The position numbers and the translations under genes are program-made. Positions 7,268-15,107 of a stretch of 64,000 bases of DNA are shown here, piece by piece. Within the stretch, counting starts at the first letter, position 1. Each line of letters opens with the position of its first letter. The DNA comes from JAJKIV01 sp036741775 (GTDB lineage Bacteria; Gemmatimonadota; Gemmatimonadetes; Gemmatimonadales; Gemmatimonadaceae), in the NCBI GenBank assembly GCA_036741775.1, contig DAINRQ010000009.1, positions 1 through 64,000 of the forward strand. Direction: 5' to 3'. The notes under the pieces are model-generated. The model did no database searches, was not told the DNA's origin, and saw nothing but the letters and a program-made list of their open reading frames with translations.

Positions 7268-9775
7268 ATGCTGATCGAGAATACCTGGCGCGACATGCGC
7301 CACACCCTGCGCGGTCTCCGCTCGAGCCCCGGGTTCACGGTCACCGTGCTCGCGACGCTCGCCCTCGGCATCGGCGCGAATGCCACGATGTTCGGCCTCG
7401 TGGACCGCTTGCTCTTCCGGCCGCCGCCGCTGCTCGAGTCCCCCGAGCTCGTCCACCGCGTGCATCTCTATCGGACGTATCGTGGCGTCGAGAGCACGTG
7501 CTGCGGCGGCCACTATGCTCGCTTCACGGACCTCGACACCATGACGCGTTCGTTCGACGTCGTGGCCGGAGTCACGCTCCGTAACATGGCGGTCGGTACC
7601 GGCGAATCCGTTCGGGAGATGCGCATCGGTGCCGTGAGCGCTGACTTCTTCGATCTGTTCGAGGCCACGCCCGTGCTTGGCCGGTACTTCACGCCCGACG
7701 AGGACCGGCCGCCCGCCGGCACGCCGGTCGTCGTCGTGAGCCACGCGTTCTGGCAGACGCAGCTCGGCGAGCGGCGCGACGTGTTAGGCAGCACCCTGCA
7801 GATCGGGCCAGTCGTCTACACTGTCATCGGAGTGGCTGCCCGTGGCTTCGTGGGGCTCTGGCCCGACCAGCCACCAGCGGCGTTCATCCCCATCACGAGT
7901 TATGCCGGCAACGACCCGGCGTCGCGCGGGCGCACGCGCGCGTGGTGGGAGACGTACCGCTGGGGATGGATGCAGCCGATCGTCCGGCGCAAGCCTGACG
8001 TCTCGGTACAGCAGGCGAACGCCGATCTTACCAACGTCTTCACACGCAGCTACGAGGCACAGCGCGCGGAGGATCCGAGCGTACCGCCCGCGACGGAGGC
8101 GCGACCCCGCGCGATCGCCGGGCCCATCCTCACCGAGCGCGGGCCGACCGCATCGAGCACAGGCAAGGTCGCGGCATGGCTTGGCGGCGTGTCCATCATC
8201 GTGCTGCTCGTCGCGTGCACGAACGTGATCAATCTGCTTCTCGCGCGTGCGCTCAGGCGCCGACGCGAGATCGCACTGCGCCTGGCGCTCGGCGTGAGTC
8301 GCAGACGCCTGGCGGCACAGCTGCTCGTCGAGTCGCTCGTCCTCGCGCTGGCGGGCGGCGCACTCGGAATGCTCCTCGCGCACTGGAGCGCATCAGTACT
8401 CGGCACAGCGCTGCTCGGGCAGCGGGCGCCGAGTCAGCTCGTCGATCCGAGGACCCTCCTGTTTGCCGCCGCTGCGTCAGCGTGCGTTGGTCTGCTCGCG
8501 GGACTCGCTCCGATTCTCCAGGTCCGGCGCGTCGACCTCACCCGGGATCTGCGGGCCGGCAATCGGGGCGGATATCGACGCTCGGCAGGCGGCTACGCGT
8601 TACTCGTGCTTCAGAGCGCGCTCACGGTCGTGCTGCTCGTCGGCGCGGGGCTCTTCGTCCGCAGCCTGCGGAACGTGCATGCGATTCGGCTGGGCTACGA
8701 CGTCGACCCGGTGCTCATCGTGTCGCTCAACATGCGTGGTGTCGAGTTGGATAGCGCCGCGACCGTCGCGTTGCGAGCGCGCTTACTGGACGAAGCGAAG
8801 ACGATTCCGGGAGTGGAGCACGCGAGCCTGCAGGCTGCGATTCCGTTCTGGAGCACCTGGAGCGCAGGACTCCACGTCGATGGCGTGGACAGCCTCGCGC
8901 GATTCGGGTCGTTCGACCTCAACGCGGTGTCGTCCGACTATTTCGCGACCATGGGAACGCGTATTCTCCGCGGCCGCGGTATCACCGATGCCGATACGCG
9001 CGACGCGCCCCCAGTCGTCGTGGTAAGCGAGTCCATGGCGCGTGCACTCTGGCCGGGTCAGGACCCCATCGGCACCTGCATCAAGGTCAACACGCGTGGC
9101 GGTGGACGCGACCCGTTCGATCCGGGACCCCTGCCCTGCACCACGGTGGTTGGAATCGCCGAGGACATACGCGCGCAGAATCTCACGGCGGATCCGAGTC
9201 TCTATTACTACCTGCCTGCCTCGCACTTCAATCCGCAGTGTTGTGGCCTCTTCGTGCGCACACAGGGGGATGCGCGGGAACAGCAGGAGACGGTACGGCG
9301 AGCGCTACAACGCGCGATGCCGGGCGCGTCGTACGTGGTGGTTTCCCCGTTCGGAGACATCGTCGGCGCGCAGCGGCGGTCGTGGCGTCTCGGCGCGACC
9401 ATGTTCGCGGTTTTCGGCGGCCTCGCGCTCGTGCTCGGGATGGTCGGGCTCTACGGCGTGCTCGCGTACAGCGTCACGCAGCGGACGCACGAGATGGGTG
9501 TCCGCAGCGCGCTCGGCGCTCGCGTTCACGACATCGTTAGATTGATCGTGCGCGACGGCCTGCGCGTGACGCTGGCCGGGGTAGCCCTCGGCGTGGTGGT
9601 TGCGCTGTGGTCGGGGCAGTTCGTGACGCCGCTGCTGTTCGGCGTCTCACCGAGGGACCCGGTCGTGCTCGCGGGTGTAGCGATCGCGCTCGTGGTGGCG
9701 GCGCTGGCGGCGAGCCTCGTGCCGGCACTTCGCGCGTCCCGCGTCGACCCGAACATTGCGCTGCGCTCCGACTGA
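7268..9775 (+). CDS. ADOP/MacB-FtsX-type ABC transporter permease
   Basis: 835 residues, the usual ~800-890 of the duplicated ADOP permease class. It starts directly with the first permease half (DMRHTLRGLRSSPGFTVTVL, then LALGIGANATMFGLVDRLL), so the cytoplasmic N-terminal helical domain found on some paralogs is absent. A periplasmic MacB_PCD region follows (FFDLFEATPVLGRYF, VVVVSHAFWQTQLG). The central membrane block includes VACTNVINLLLARALRRRRE and RREIALRLALG. After a second PCD region (RGRGITDADTRDAPPVVVVS) comes the C-terminal three-helix block (LGMVGLYGVLAYSVTQRTHE, MGVRSALGA). The genes beside it encode neither an ATPase nor a PadR protein, so its partner must be encoded elsewhere. 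The family exports small molecules or works in envelope stress; the substrate is unknown. Confidence 0.88.
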   Translation: MLIENTWRDMRHTLRGLRSSPGFTVTVLATLALGIGANATMFGLVDRLLFRPPPLLESPELVHRVHLYRTYRGVESTCCGGHYARFTDLDTMTRSFDVVAGVTLRNMAVGTGESVREMRIGAVSADFFDLFEATPVLGRYFTPDEDRPPAGTPVVVVSHAFWQTQLGERRDVLGSTLQIGPVVYTVIGVAARGFVGLWPDQPPAAFIPITSYAGNDPASRGRTRAWWETYRWGWMQPIVRRKPDVSVQQANADLTNVFTRSYEAQRAEDPSVPPATEARPRAIAGPILTERGPTASSTGKVAAWLGGVSIIVLLVACTNVINLLLARALRRRREIALRLALGVSRRRLAAQLLVESLVLALAGGALGMLLAHWSASVLGTALLGQRAPSQLVDPRTLLFAAAASACVGLLAGLAPILQVRRVDLTRDLRAGNRGGYRRSAGGYALLVLQSALTVVLLVGAGLFVRSLRNVHAIRLGYDVDPVLIVSLNMRGVELDSAATVALRARLLDEAKTIPGVEHASLQAAIPFWSTWSAGLHVDGVDSLARFGSFDLNAVSSDYFATMGTRILRGRGITDADTRDAPPVVVVSESMARALWPGQDPIGTCIKVNTRGGGRDPFDPGPLPCTTVVGIAEDIRAQNLTADPSLYYYLPASHFNPQCCGLFVRTQGDAREQQETVRRALQRAMPGASYVVVSPFGDIVGAQRRSWRLGATMFAVFGGLALVLGMVGLYGVLAYSVTQRTHEMGVRSALGARVHDIVRLIVRDGLRVTLAGVALGVVVALWSGQFVTPLLFGVSPRDPVVLAGVAIALVVAALAASLVPALRASRVDPNIALRSD

Positions 9776-9807
9776 CGCGGTGACGCACCTCGAGCTCCTC
9801 ACACGCC

Positions 9808-9940
9808 TCACTTCGATGAGTAGTCGAATGGCCCGACGGCCATGTACCGGCCGGAATGGTCGTAGCCAAAGCCGTTGGACACGCGGAAGTGCGTCGTCGC
9901 ACCGAGGTCGGCGCGCTTCACGATGAGCCCCTCCGGTGGG
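9808..9940 (-). pseudogene. C-terminal fragment of an unidentified protein
   Basis: On the minus strand, about 44 codons end at TGA (9808-9810) and read like a real protein end: VKRADLGATTHFRV, then SNGFGYDHSGRYMAV and GPFDYSSK. Upstream of about 9940 the frame loses sense and runs into a fragment on the opposite strand. No start or SD sequence is present. The family is not recognised. It belongs to the 374-bp stretch between 9776 and 10149 that holds only gene debris. Confidence 0.35.
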
Positions 9941-9941
9941 C

Positions 9942-10052
9942 GTGTTGACGGCGTTCATCCTGCTCGAGCGAGTCGGGCGCGTCGGTGCATGCGTTGCACG
10001 CGCGGGCGGGGTGGCGACGATCGGAGCGGGTGGTTTTCTCATCGTTGCGTGA
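9942..10052 (+). pseudogene. C-terminal fragment, DUF2182-like membrane protein
   Basis: About 36 codons ending at TGA (10050-10052) read VLTAFILLERVGRVG, then ACVARAGGVATIGAGGFLIVA. This resembles the last helix of DUF2182 metal-binding membrane proteins, which typically end with an (L)EK/R-V-P-G-R...GVALIAxG pattern. It is opposite in orientation to, and directly abuts, the fragment at 9808-9940, so two unrelated gene ends have been joined by deletion. The assignment rests on remembered motif similarity only. Confidence 0.3.
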
Positions 10053-10149
10053 CCACGGCGCCATACATGGCGACGCGCTTCGCGGAGAGAATCGAGTGGC
10101 AGCCGCGGACGCGCTCAGGCGCCTGATCGCACGTTAGGCTGGTGCTTCG

Positions 10150-11488
10150 TCAGTCGACCCTTAGGGCATCCATCGGGTCGATGTGGAGGGCGCGGCGCAT
10201 CGGAACGAGCGTCGCGATGAGTGCCACGCTCGCCAGCAGCAACACCGCGCCGCCAAACGCTGTTGGGTCGGTGGGACGGACCTGGTAGAGGAAGCTGGCC
10301 AGCACACGGGTCGCGGCGTAGGCACCAGCGAGGCCGAGGCCGATACCCACCGCCACGAGGCGGGCGCTATCGCCAAGCACGAGACGCGCAACCGCGCCTG
10401 GATCGGCACCGAGTGCGACGCGGACGCCGATTTCGCGCGTCCGCTGCATCACTGCGTACGCGATGATCCCGTACAGTCCTGCCGCCGACACGGCGAGCGC
10501 TATCATCGCGAACACGCCGAAAACCGCCAACACGAACCGTGGTCGGGCAAGGACGCGCTGATCGATCACTGACTCTGTTCTCCACACCTGTCCCAACTTC
10601 ACCGAGACTCCGGCATCCTCCAGCGCCCGACGCAACACCGGCTCGAGTGCGCCCGTGCGTCCGTGCACCCGCAACACCATGTGGTTCACGAACCCGGACG
10701 CGGCGCTCGTCGGACGGTACATCTGCAGGTTGAACAGGTCACCCGTCATGCCCGGCAGATGAACATCGCCCGCGATCCCCACCACGGTCAGCCACGTTGC
10801 TACTGCTCCTTCGCCGACGCGGAGCTTAGCGCCCAGCGCGTTCCCATTCGGCCAGAGTCGCCGCGCGAGGGATGCATTGACCACGAGCTCACGGGACGCC
10901 GCCACCGGGTCGCCACCCTGGAAGGTTCGCCCCCTGACGAGTGGTATAGTGCTGCCGCGTGACGGCCGCGAACTCCTCGAGCGTTCGCGACCGCACAGCC
11001 AATCGACGTAGCAGCTCTACGCGGATCCCGAACTGGCCGGCGAGTGGGTCGGCCGCGGATTCCGTGCCGAGCCGGACGATGCGGTTGCCATCGGGATACG
11101 GAAGCGGCGCGAGCAGCATGTGCTTCACGACGCTGAAGACCACGGTGTTGGCGGCAATCGTGAGTGCCAGCGTCAGCACGACGATCGCCGTGAAGGCCGG
11201 CGACCGGCTAAGCCCGCGCCACGCGTACCGCCAGTCCTTGAGCACCGACTCGAGCCCCGCCGACAGCCACACGCCGCGAGCCTCCTCACGCATGAGGGTC
11301 TCGTTGCCCATGGCGTGCCGCGCGGCGGCTTGCGCGGCCTCGGGCGCGAGTCCTTTCCGCTGCAATTCGTTGGCGAGCAACTCGCGATGCAGCTCGAGCT
11401 CCTCGCGCAGCTCATCCTGCTGGACGCGGAAGCGCCACCAGTAGACCAGCCGGCGAAGCAGACGCGGGGGACTCGGCGCGCCGCTCAC
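10150..11488 (-). pseudogene. ADOP permease with internal deletion and frameshift
   Basis: The N-terminal part starts at GTG 11488, overlapping the PadR stop (GTGA). It has the helical prefix domain (LRRLVYWWRFRVQQDELREE), ARHAMGNETLMREEAR, then the first permease segment (DWRYAWRGLSRSPAFTAIVV, LTIAANTVVFSVVKHMLL) and ends near LEEFAAVTRQHYT. A different frame then takes over at about 10945-10955 with VRGRTFQGGDPVAASRELVV, NASLARRLWPNGNALGAKL and a complete C-terminal membrane block (GLYGIIAYAVMQRTREIGVR). Together they make ~445 codons against the usual ~800-890. The missing part covers the first periplasmic domain and the central helices, and the junction is out of frame. The regulator and operator upstream are intact. 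Confidence 0.85.
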
Positions 11489-11823
11489 GCGAAACGAAGC
11501 ACGGCGTGAATCGCGCCAATCATGCGCTCGAACTCGTCCTGTTCCGCGGCGAGCTGCTTTCGTCCGGCCGCCGTCAACGTGTAGTAGCGTGCGCGGCGAT
11601 TGTTCTCCGATTTCCCCCACTCCGCTCGCACGTAGCCGTCGAGGAGCAGGCGCTGGAGCGCCGGGTAGAGCGAACTCTCACCCACCTGGAGCACGTCTTT
11701 CGAGACCTCGCGCAGTCGCTGCGCGATTGCGTACCCGTGCAGCGTTTTATCACGCAGGGCGCGGAGAATGAGAAGGTCGAGCGTGCCGGGAAGCAGCTCG
11801 GGCGGACCTGCAGACCGTGACAC
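11485..11823 (-). CDS. PadR-family transcriptional regulator
   Basis: 112 residues from a GTG start. The PadR winged helix-turn-helix is complete: LPGTLDLLILRALRDKTLHG, YAIAQRLREVSKDVLQVGES, SLYPALQRLLLDGYVRAEWG, then ENNRRARYYTLTAAGRKQL and a short C-terminal dimerisation helix. It is the first gene of an operon with the ADOP permease downstream, which starts inside the PadR stop codon. PadR proteins repress their own operon and release DNA on binding a ligand. The promoter region just upstream carries two palindromes that bracket the -35/-10 elements (separate entries). The permease partner is a pseudogene, so this regulator may now control only itself. Confidence 0.9.
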   Translation of the reverse strand: MSRSAGPPELLPGTLDLLILRALRDKTLHGYAIAQRLREVSKDVLQVGESSLYPALQRLLLDGYVRAEWGKSENNRRARYYTLTAAGRKQLAAEQDEFERMIGAIHAVLRFA

Positions 11824-11828
11824 GGCAC

Positions 11829-11849
11829 TCCCATCGATAGACGATGGGA
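11829..11849. promoter_or_regulatory. Candidate PadR operator 1 (downstream of -10)
   Basis: A palindrome with arms TCCCATCG and CGATGGGA around a five-base centre ATAGA. It starts six bases from the GTG of the PadR gene, so it covers the ribosome-binding region and immediately follows the -10 element. It repeats the sequence of operator 2, with centres 51 bp apart. Binding by PadR is inferred from position and symmetry. Confidence 0.65.
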
Positions 11850-11878
11850 CAATCGCATTGTGGTACGCTCGGTGTCAA
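11850..11878 (-). promoter_or_regulatory. Sigma-70-type promoter of the PadR gene
   Basis: On the minus strand a perfect TTGACA (11878-11873) is followed after 17 bases by CGATTG (11855-11850), a weak -10. The element sits exactly between the two palindromes, leaving one base pair to operator 2 and none to operator 1. Confidence 0.5.
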
Positions 11879-11879
11879 G

Positions 11880-11900
11880 TCCCATCGATTATCGATGGGA
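11880..11900. promoter_or_regulatory. Candidate PadR operator 2 (upstream of -35)
   Basis: A perfect palindrome with 10-bp arms TCCCATCGAT and ATCGATGGGA separated by a single T. It lies directly upstream of the -35 hexamer of the PadR promoter and 13 bp from the end of the convergent PIG-L gene. It contains the same CCCATCGAT core as operator 1. Confidence 0.65.
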
Positions 11901-11913
11901 GTGCGGCAAGCGC

Positions 11914-12705
11914 CTAGCGAGCGAAGATCCCGGAGTCGCGCATCGACCCGTTCCACGGGCGCAGCCACACCGTGCCGTTCCAGGCGTGCGCGAGATACCG
12001 ATTGATCGTCTCCATCTCGCCAGGCGTGTACTGCGTGCGATGACACGCGAACTCCTCGCGCGTGGCCACCAGGTCCTGCTCCTCGAACGGCACACGCACG
12101 GTCAGTAACGATTCCGCCATGCCGTTCACGGTGGGGCGTGCAGCCGGCGCGGTCGCGAGACGCTCGGTGGGCAGCGACGCGTACAGCAGGTCCAGGCTCG
12201 CGTGGCGGGCGTCGCTCTGCACGATCTGCGTGACGACATTGCCCACCAGCCGGTGATCGGGATGCCCGGTGCCACCCTCCGGGCCGAAGGTGATGATCGC
12301 CGCGGGCTGAACCGAGTCGATAATTGCCGTGAGGCCCATCCGGAGCTTGCCGAGCGCGTCGAACGACGCGAGGCCGGCGTCGGGGAGGCCGAGGAGGTGT
12401 AGCTGCCGCACGCCGAGTCGGTCAGCTGCACAGCGCGCTTCCTTTGCCCGAGCGGTGGCGAGCTCCGCACCAGCCGGGATGCGGGCGAAGTCGCGAACCC
12501 CCTTGGCGCCGTCGGTCGCGATCACGAGATGAGTCTCGCGCCCCTCACGTGCCAGGCGCGACAACAACGGGCCCACCACGCGCTCATCGTCGGGGTGAGC
12601 GAACACAGCCACGATGGGGCGGCGGGCCTGAGCCTCGGCGGTGTGCGGAACGCACGCGGCGAGGATGGTTACGACGAGAGAGGTACGTGGGCGCATTCGG
12701 TACAT
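11914..12705 (-). CDS. PIG-L family GlcNAc deacetylase, exported
   Basis: 263 residues from ATG 12705, chosen because AGGG lies five bases upstream and the signal sequence follows directly (MRPRTSLVVTILAAC, either a lipobox cleaved before C18 or a type I site after HTAEA). The zinc-site motif of the family is present (AHPDDE, residues 36-41), as is the second signature GGTGHPDHRLV, and the C-terminus has YLAHAWNGTVWLRPW. Family members remove N-acetyl groups from GlcNAc-containing substrates such as mycothiol precursors, teichuronic acids or antibiotics. The exported location suggests an envelope or extracellular glycan or a secreted metabolite. It is an isolated gene, transcribed in the same direction as the PadR unit. 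The longer open frame upstream of 12705 has no family features. Confidence 0.85.
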   Translation of the reverse strand: MYRMRPRTSLVVTILAACVPHTAEAQARRPIVAVFAHPDDERVVGPLLSRLAREGRETHLVIATDGAKGVRDFARIPAGAELATARAKEARCAADRLGVRQLHLLGLPDAGLASFDALGKLRMGLTAIIDSVQPAAIITFGPEGGTGHPDHRLVGNVVTQIVQSDARHASLDLLYASLPTERLATAPAARPTVNGMAESLLTVRVPFEEQDLVATREEFACHRTQYTPGEMETINRYLAHAWNGTVWLRPWNGSMRDSGIFAR

Positions 12706-12814
12706 TGCACCCTTCCCGCCCTGAAGCGCCACGGAGCGATCGCCCGCCAGATGGCGAGCCATGTCGAATTCGCGAGGCGCCAAACGACGTCTTTGTGAAG
12801 GCCGAATCCTCTTT

Positions 12815-12927
12815 GTCATTCCGAGCGGAGCGCGTGCATAGCACGCGCGGAGTCGAGGAATCGCAGGGGCGCTGGTCGGGGCCCCCTATCGGGACGACTG
12901 CGATTCCTCGCTGACGCTCGGAATGAC
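12815..12927. repeat. Interspersed inverted repeat, family A
   Basis: Terminal inverted repeats GTCATTCCGAGCG (start) and CGCTCGGAATGAC (end) flank a short body containing a second inversion (CGAGGAATCGCAG and CTGCGATTCCTCG type). The same ends occur at 27449-27812, 30693-30787 and 43693-44050, and one end occurs at 51376. Such repeats are widespread as intergenic elements in several phyla and are non-coding. It lies in the intergenic space between divergent genes. Confidence 0.8.
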
Positions 12928-12954
12928 AGTAGTACCTCTCACAGGACTTCTTTC

Positions 12955-14331
12955 ATGGCATCATCGACCGAAACCAAACGCCCCTCGCTCGACAATCTCA
13001 CCGAAATGAAGGGGCGCGTCATCACCCCTGATGATCCCACGTACGACCAGGCTCGCACCGTCTTTTACGGAGGGATAGACAAACGGCCCAGCGCGATCGC
13101 CCGCGTCTCCGGCGTGGACGACGTGCGCCGCGTGATCGCGAAGGCCCGCGACGAAGGGTATGAGCTCGCCGTACGCAGCGGTGGGCACAGCATCGTCGGC
13201 CACAGCACGACGGATGGAGGCATCGTGATCGACCTTCGAGGGATGTCGAAGATCGAGGTCGACCGCGAGGCTCGTACGGCGTGGGTGGAAGCGGGCGCGA
13301 CAGCGCTGCAGGTCACCGAGGCGCTGGCCGAGCACGGGCTCGTGGTCGGCTTCGGGGACGCCGGCTCCGTCGGCATCGGTGGTATCACGCTCGGTGGCGG
13401 TATCGGTTTTCTCGTGCGGAAGTTCGGCATGACGATCGACTCGGTGCTGGCGGCCGAGATCGTGACGGCCGACGGGCGCCATCTCCATGTGGACGAGGAT
13501 CACCATCCGGATCTTTTCTGGGCCATCCGAGGCGGCGGCGGAAACTTCGGGGTCGTCACTCGGGTCAAGTTCCGGCTGAACGAGCTGAGGCAGTTCACCG
13601 GCGGGATTCTCATCCTGCCCGCGACGCCCGAGACCATCGCCGGATTCGCCGCGGCCGCGTTGGCGGCGCCTGACGAGCTCTCGACGATCGGTAACGTCAT
13701 GCCCGCCCCTGCGATGCCGTTTCTCCCGGCGGAGGTCCACGGGCGACTCGTGATCTTCGCGATGATGGCGTTCGCCGGTGACGACGAGTCGGCCGCGCGT
13801 GCGCTCGCACCGTTCCGAGCGCTCGCGACGCCGATCGCGGACATGGTGAAGCCGGGCCCGTACGCGGCCATGTACCCGCCGGAGGATCCGAACTATCGCC
13901 CGAACGCGGTCGCCCGGACGCTGTTCGTGGATGCGATCGACGCGTCGAAAGCGAAGACGATCTTCGACTCTCTGTCGAGGTCGGACGGGATGCGTGTTAC
14001 CCAGCTTCGCGCGCTCGGCGGCGCCATGGCGCGTGTTCCGGCCGACGCGACCGCATACGCGCATCGAACGAAGCCGATGCTCGTGAACGTCGCGTCGTTC
14101 ATTCAGAGCGAGGCCGATCGTGCCGGGCGTGTGGCGTGGGCGACGGAGCTCGCGCGGGCGCTGCAGCCTAACGACGACGCGGCGTACGTCGGCTTCCTGA
14201 CCGACGACGGGGAGGCGCGCATCCGCGCGACGTACCCGGGCGCCACGTGGGATCGCTTGACGAGGATCAAAGCGACTTACGATCCGACGAATCTATTCCG
14301 CCTCAACCAGAACATCCCGCCGGGGAACTGA
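12955..14331 (+). CDS. FAD-linked oxidase, berberine-bridge-enzyme type
   Basis: 458 residues. The FAD_binding_4 (PCMH-type) domain is at about 35-205: AVRSGGHSIVGHSTTDGG with H78 as the expected 8-alpha-histidyl-FAD attachment, then VGFGDAGSVGIGGITLGGGI and DLFWAIRGGGGNFGVVT. The substrate domain follows, and the C-terminal BBE motif is YDPTNLFRLNQNIPP. The second covalent site of bicovalent members (a Cys in the GxCGTVG-like loop) is replaced by GDAGSVG, so only the histidine link is expected. Such enzymes oxidise sugars, alkaloids or polyketide-like alcohols; the substrate here is unknown. There is no signal peptide, so it is cytoplasmic. The start is ATG with AGGA upstream. Confidence 0.88.
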   Translation: MASSTETKRPSLDNLTEMKGRVITPDDPTYDQARTVFYGGIDKRPSAIARVSGVDDVRRVIAKARDEGYELAVRSGGHSIVGHSTTDGGIVIDLRGMSKIEVDREARTAWVEAGATALQVTEALAEHGLVVGFGDAGSVGIGGITLGGGIGFLVRKFGMTIDSVLAAEIVTADGRHLHVDEDHHPDLFWAIRGGGGNFGVVTRVKFRLNELRQFTGGILILPATPETIAGFAAAALAAPDELSTIGNVMPAPAMPFLPAEVHGRLVIFAMMAFAGDDESAARALAPFRALATPIADMVKPGPYAAMYPPEDPNYRPNAVARTLFVDAIDASKAKTIFDSLSRSDGMRVTQLRALGGAMARVPADATAYAHRTKPMLVNVASFIQSEADRAGRVAWATELARALQPNDDAAYVGFLTDDGEARIRATYPGATWDRLTRIKATYDPTNLFRLNQNIPPGN

Positions 14332-14345
14332 GCGACGGAACGGTA

Positions 14346-14423
14346 CGTTGGGGGTCAGAGTCCTAACGAACCATTCGAGCGCGGCCGCGCTCGAATGGTT
14401 CGTTAGGACTCTGACCCCCAACG
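14346..14423. repeat. 78-bp perfect palindrome between convergent genes
   Basis: Two 39-bp arms match perfectly with no spacer (centre between 14384 and 14385). The outer part reads GTTGGGGGTCAGAGTCC, followed by TAACGAACCATTCGAGCG. It sits between the stops of the flavoenzyme (14331) and the DinB gene (14427) and could act as a bidirectional terminator. The GGGGTCAGA(G/C)TCC core recurs imperfectly at 32345-32362 and as a short piece at 30038-30046. Similar cores flank REP-associated IS200-type transposases in other bacteria (recollection), so this may be two fused element ends. Confidence 0.85.
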
Positions 14424-14426
14424 CAT

Positions 14427-15020
14427 CTATTCGTTTCCGCTCGGGCGCGGCCGAGGAAGCGCCGTCGGCGGCAACATGTTGTTGAGGCGCATGTAGTTCG
14501 CGATCTGGCTGTAGTGATCCGCCAGGTCGAGCGCGTGGCCGAGCACCATGTTCGCCCGCGCCGTGTTCCTCGACTGACCACCGAACGTCATCGTGATCTG
14601 CTCGGCGAGCTTCGCGTCATCGAGCTGCGCGAACGCGTCCTGGCAGAACTTGAACGACGCCTTGAGCTGAGTGACGAGCGTGTCCTTGGGCCACGTTGCC
14701 TTCACCGTATCGGCGGTCGTCGTGTCCCTCTCAGACCGCGTGCCCTTCATCGCCCCGAAGTTGTTGCAGAAGAAGTAGTTGTCGTTCACCAGATGCTGGG
14801 CGATGAACCCGATCGTCTGCTGCGCCGGCGTCGGCTTGTAGCTGAACTTGTCCGCGGGAATCGAATCGAACGCCTGGGCGAGATTGCGGTGGAGCGCCAT
14901 GGTCCGAGCGCGAAACGCCGACGTGATCGGGTTCGCCGTGGAGCCGCCCGATGGCTGCTGAGCGGCAAGGCCGCCTACCGGCAGGGCCAGCGCAACGATG
15001 ACTACGTGTACGGTCTTCAT
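14427..15020 (-). CDS. Secreted DinB-family protein
   Basis: 197 residues with a cleavable signal peptide (MKTVHVVIVALALPVGGLAA, then QQPSGG). The mature part is a four-helix DinB/YfiT-like bundle: ALHRNLAQAFDSIPADKFSY, QTIGFIAQHLVNDNYFFCN and NMVLGHALDLADHYSQIANY. Three histidines in the classic places (AQH, LGH, ADHY) could bind a divalent metal. DinB-fold proteins include metal-dependent thiol transferases, but most exported ones are uncharacterised. It is a single gene with its start at ATG 15020 and a purine-rich leader. Convergent with the flavoenzyme gene, it ends just past the long palindrome. Confidence 0.85.
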   Translation of the reverse strand: MKTVHVVIVALALPVGGLAAQQPSGGSTANPITSAFRARTMALHRNLAQAFDSIPADKFSYKPTPAQQTIGFIAQHLVNDNYFFCNNFGAMKGTRSERDTTTADTVKATWPKDTLVTQLKASFKFCQDAFAQLDDAKLAEQITMTFGGQSRNTARANMVLGHALDLADHYSQIANYMRLNNMLPPTALPRPRPSGNE

Positions 15021-15107
15021 ACGCCCTCCATGAGGATGGCAACGCAGGGATGCTGATTCTGGATGGCGTGCTCGATCGGCGCAACAGTCGTCTCGGCGGC
15101 CGTCGAT

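Noticed and set aside
14346..14423. Reading the long palindrome as an intact insertion sequence
   Set aside because: There is no room for a transposase between the arms and none nearby; it was kept as a palindrome or fused-end remnant only.
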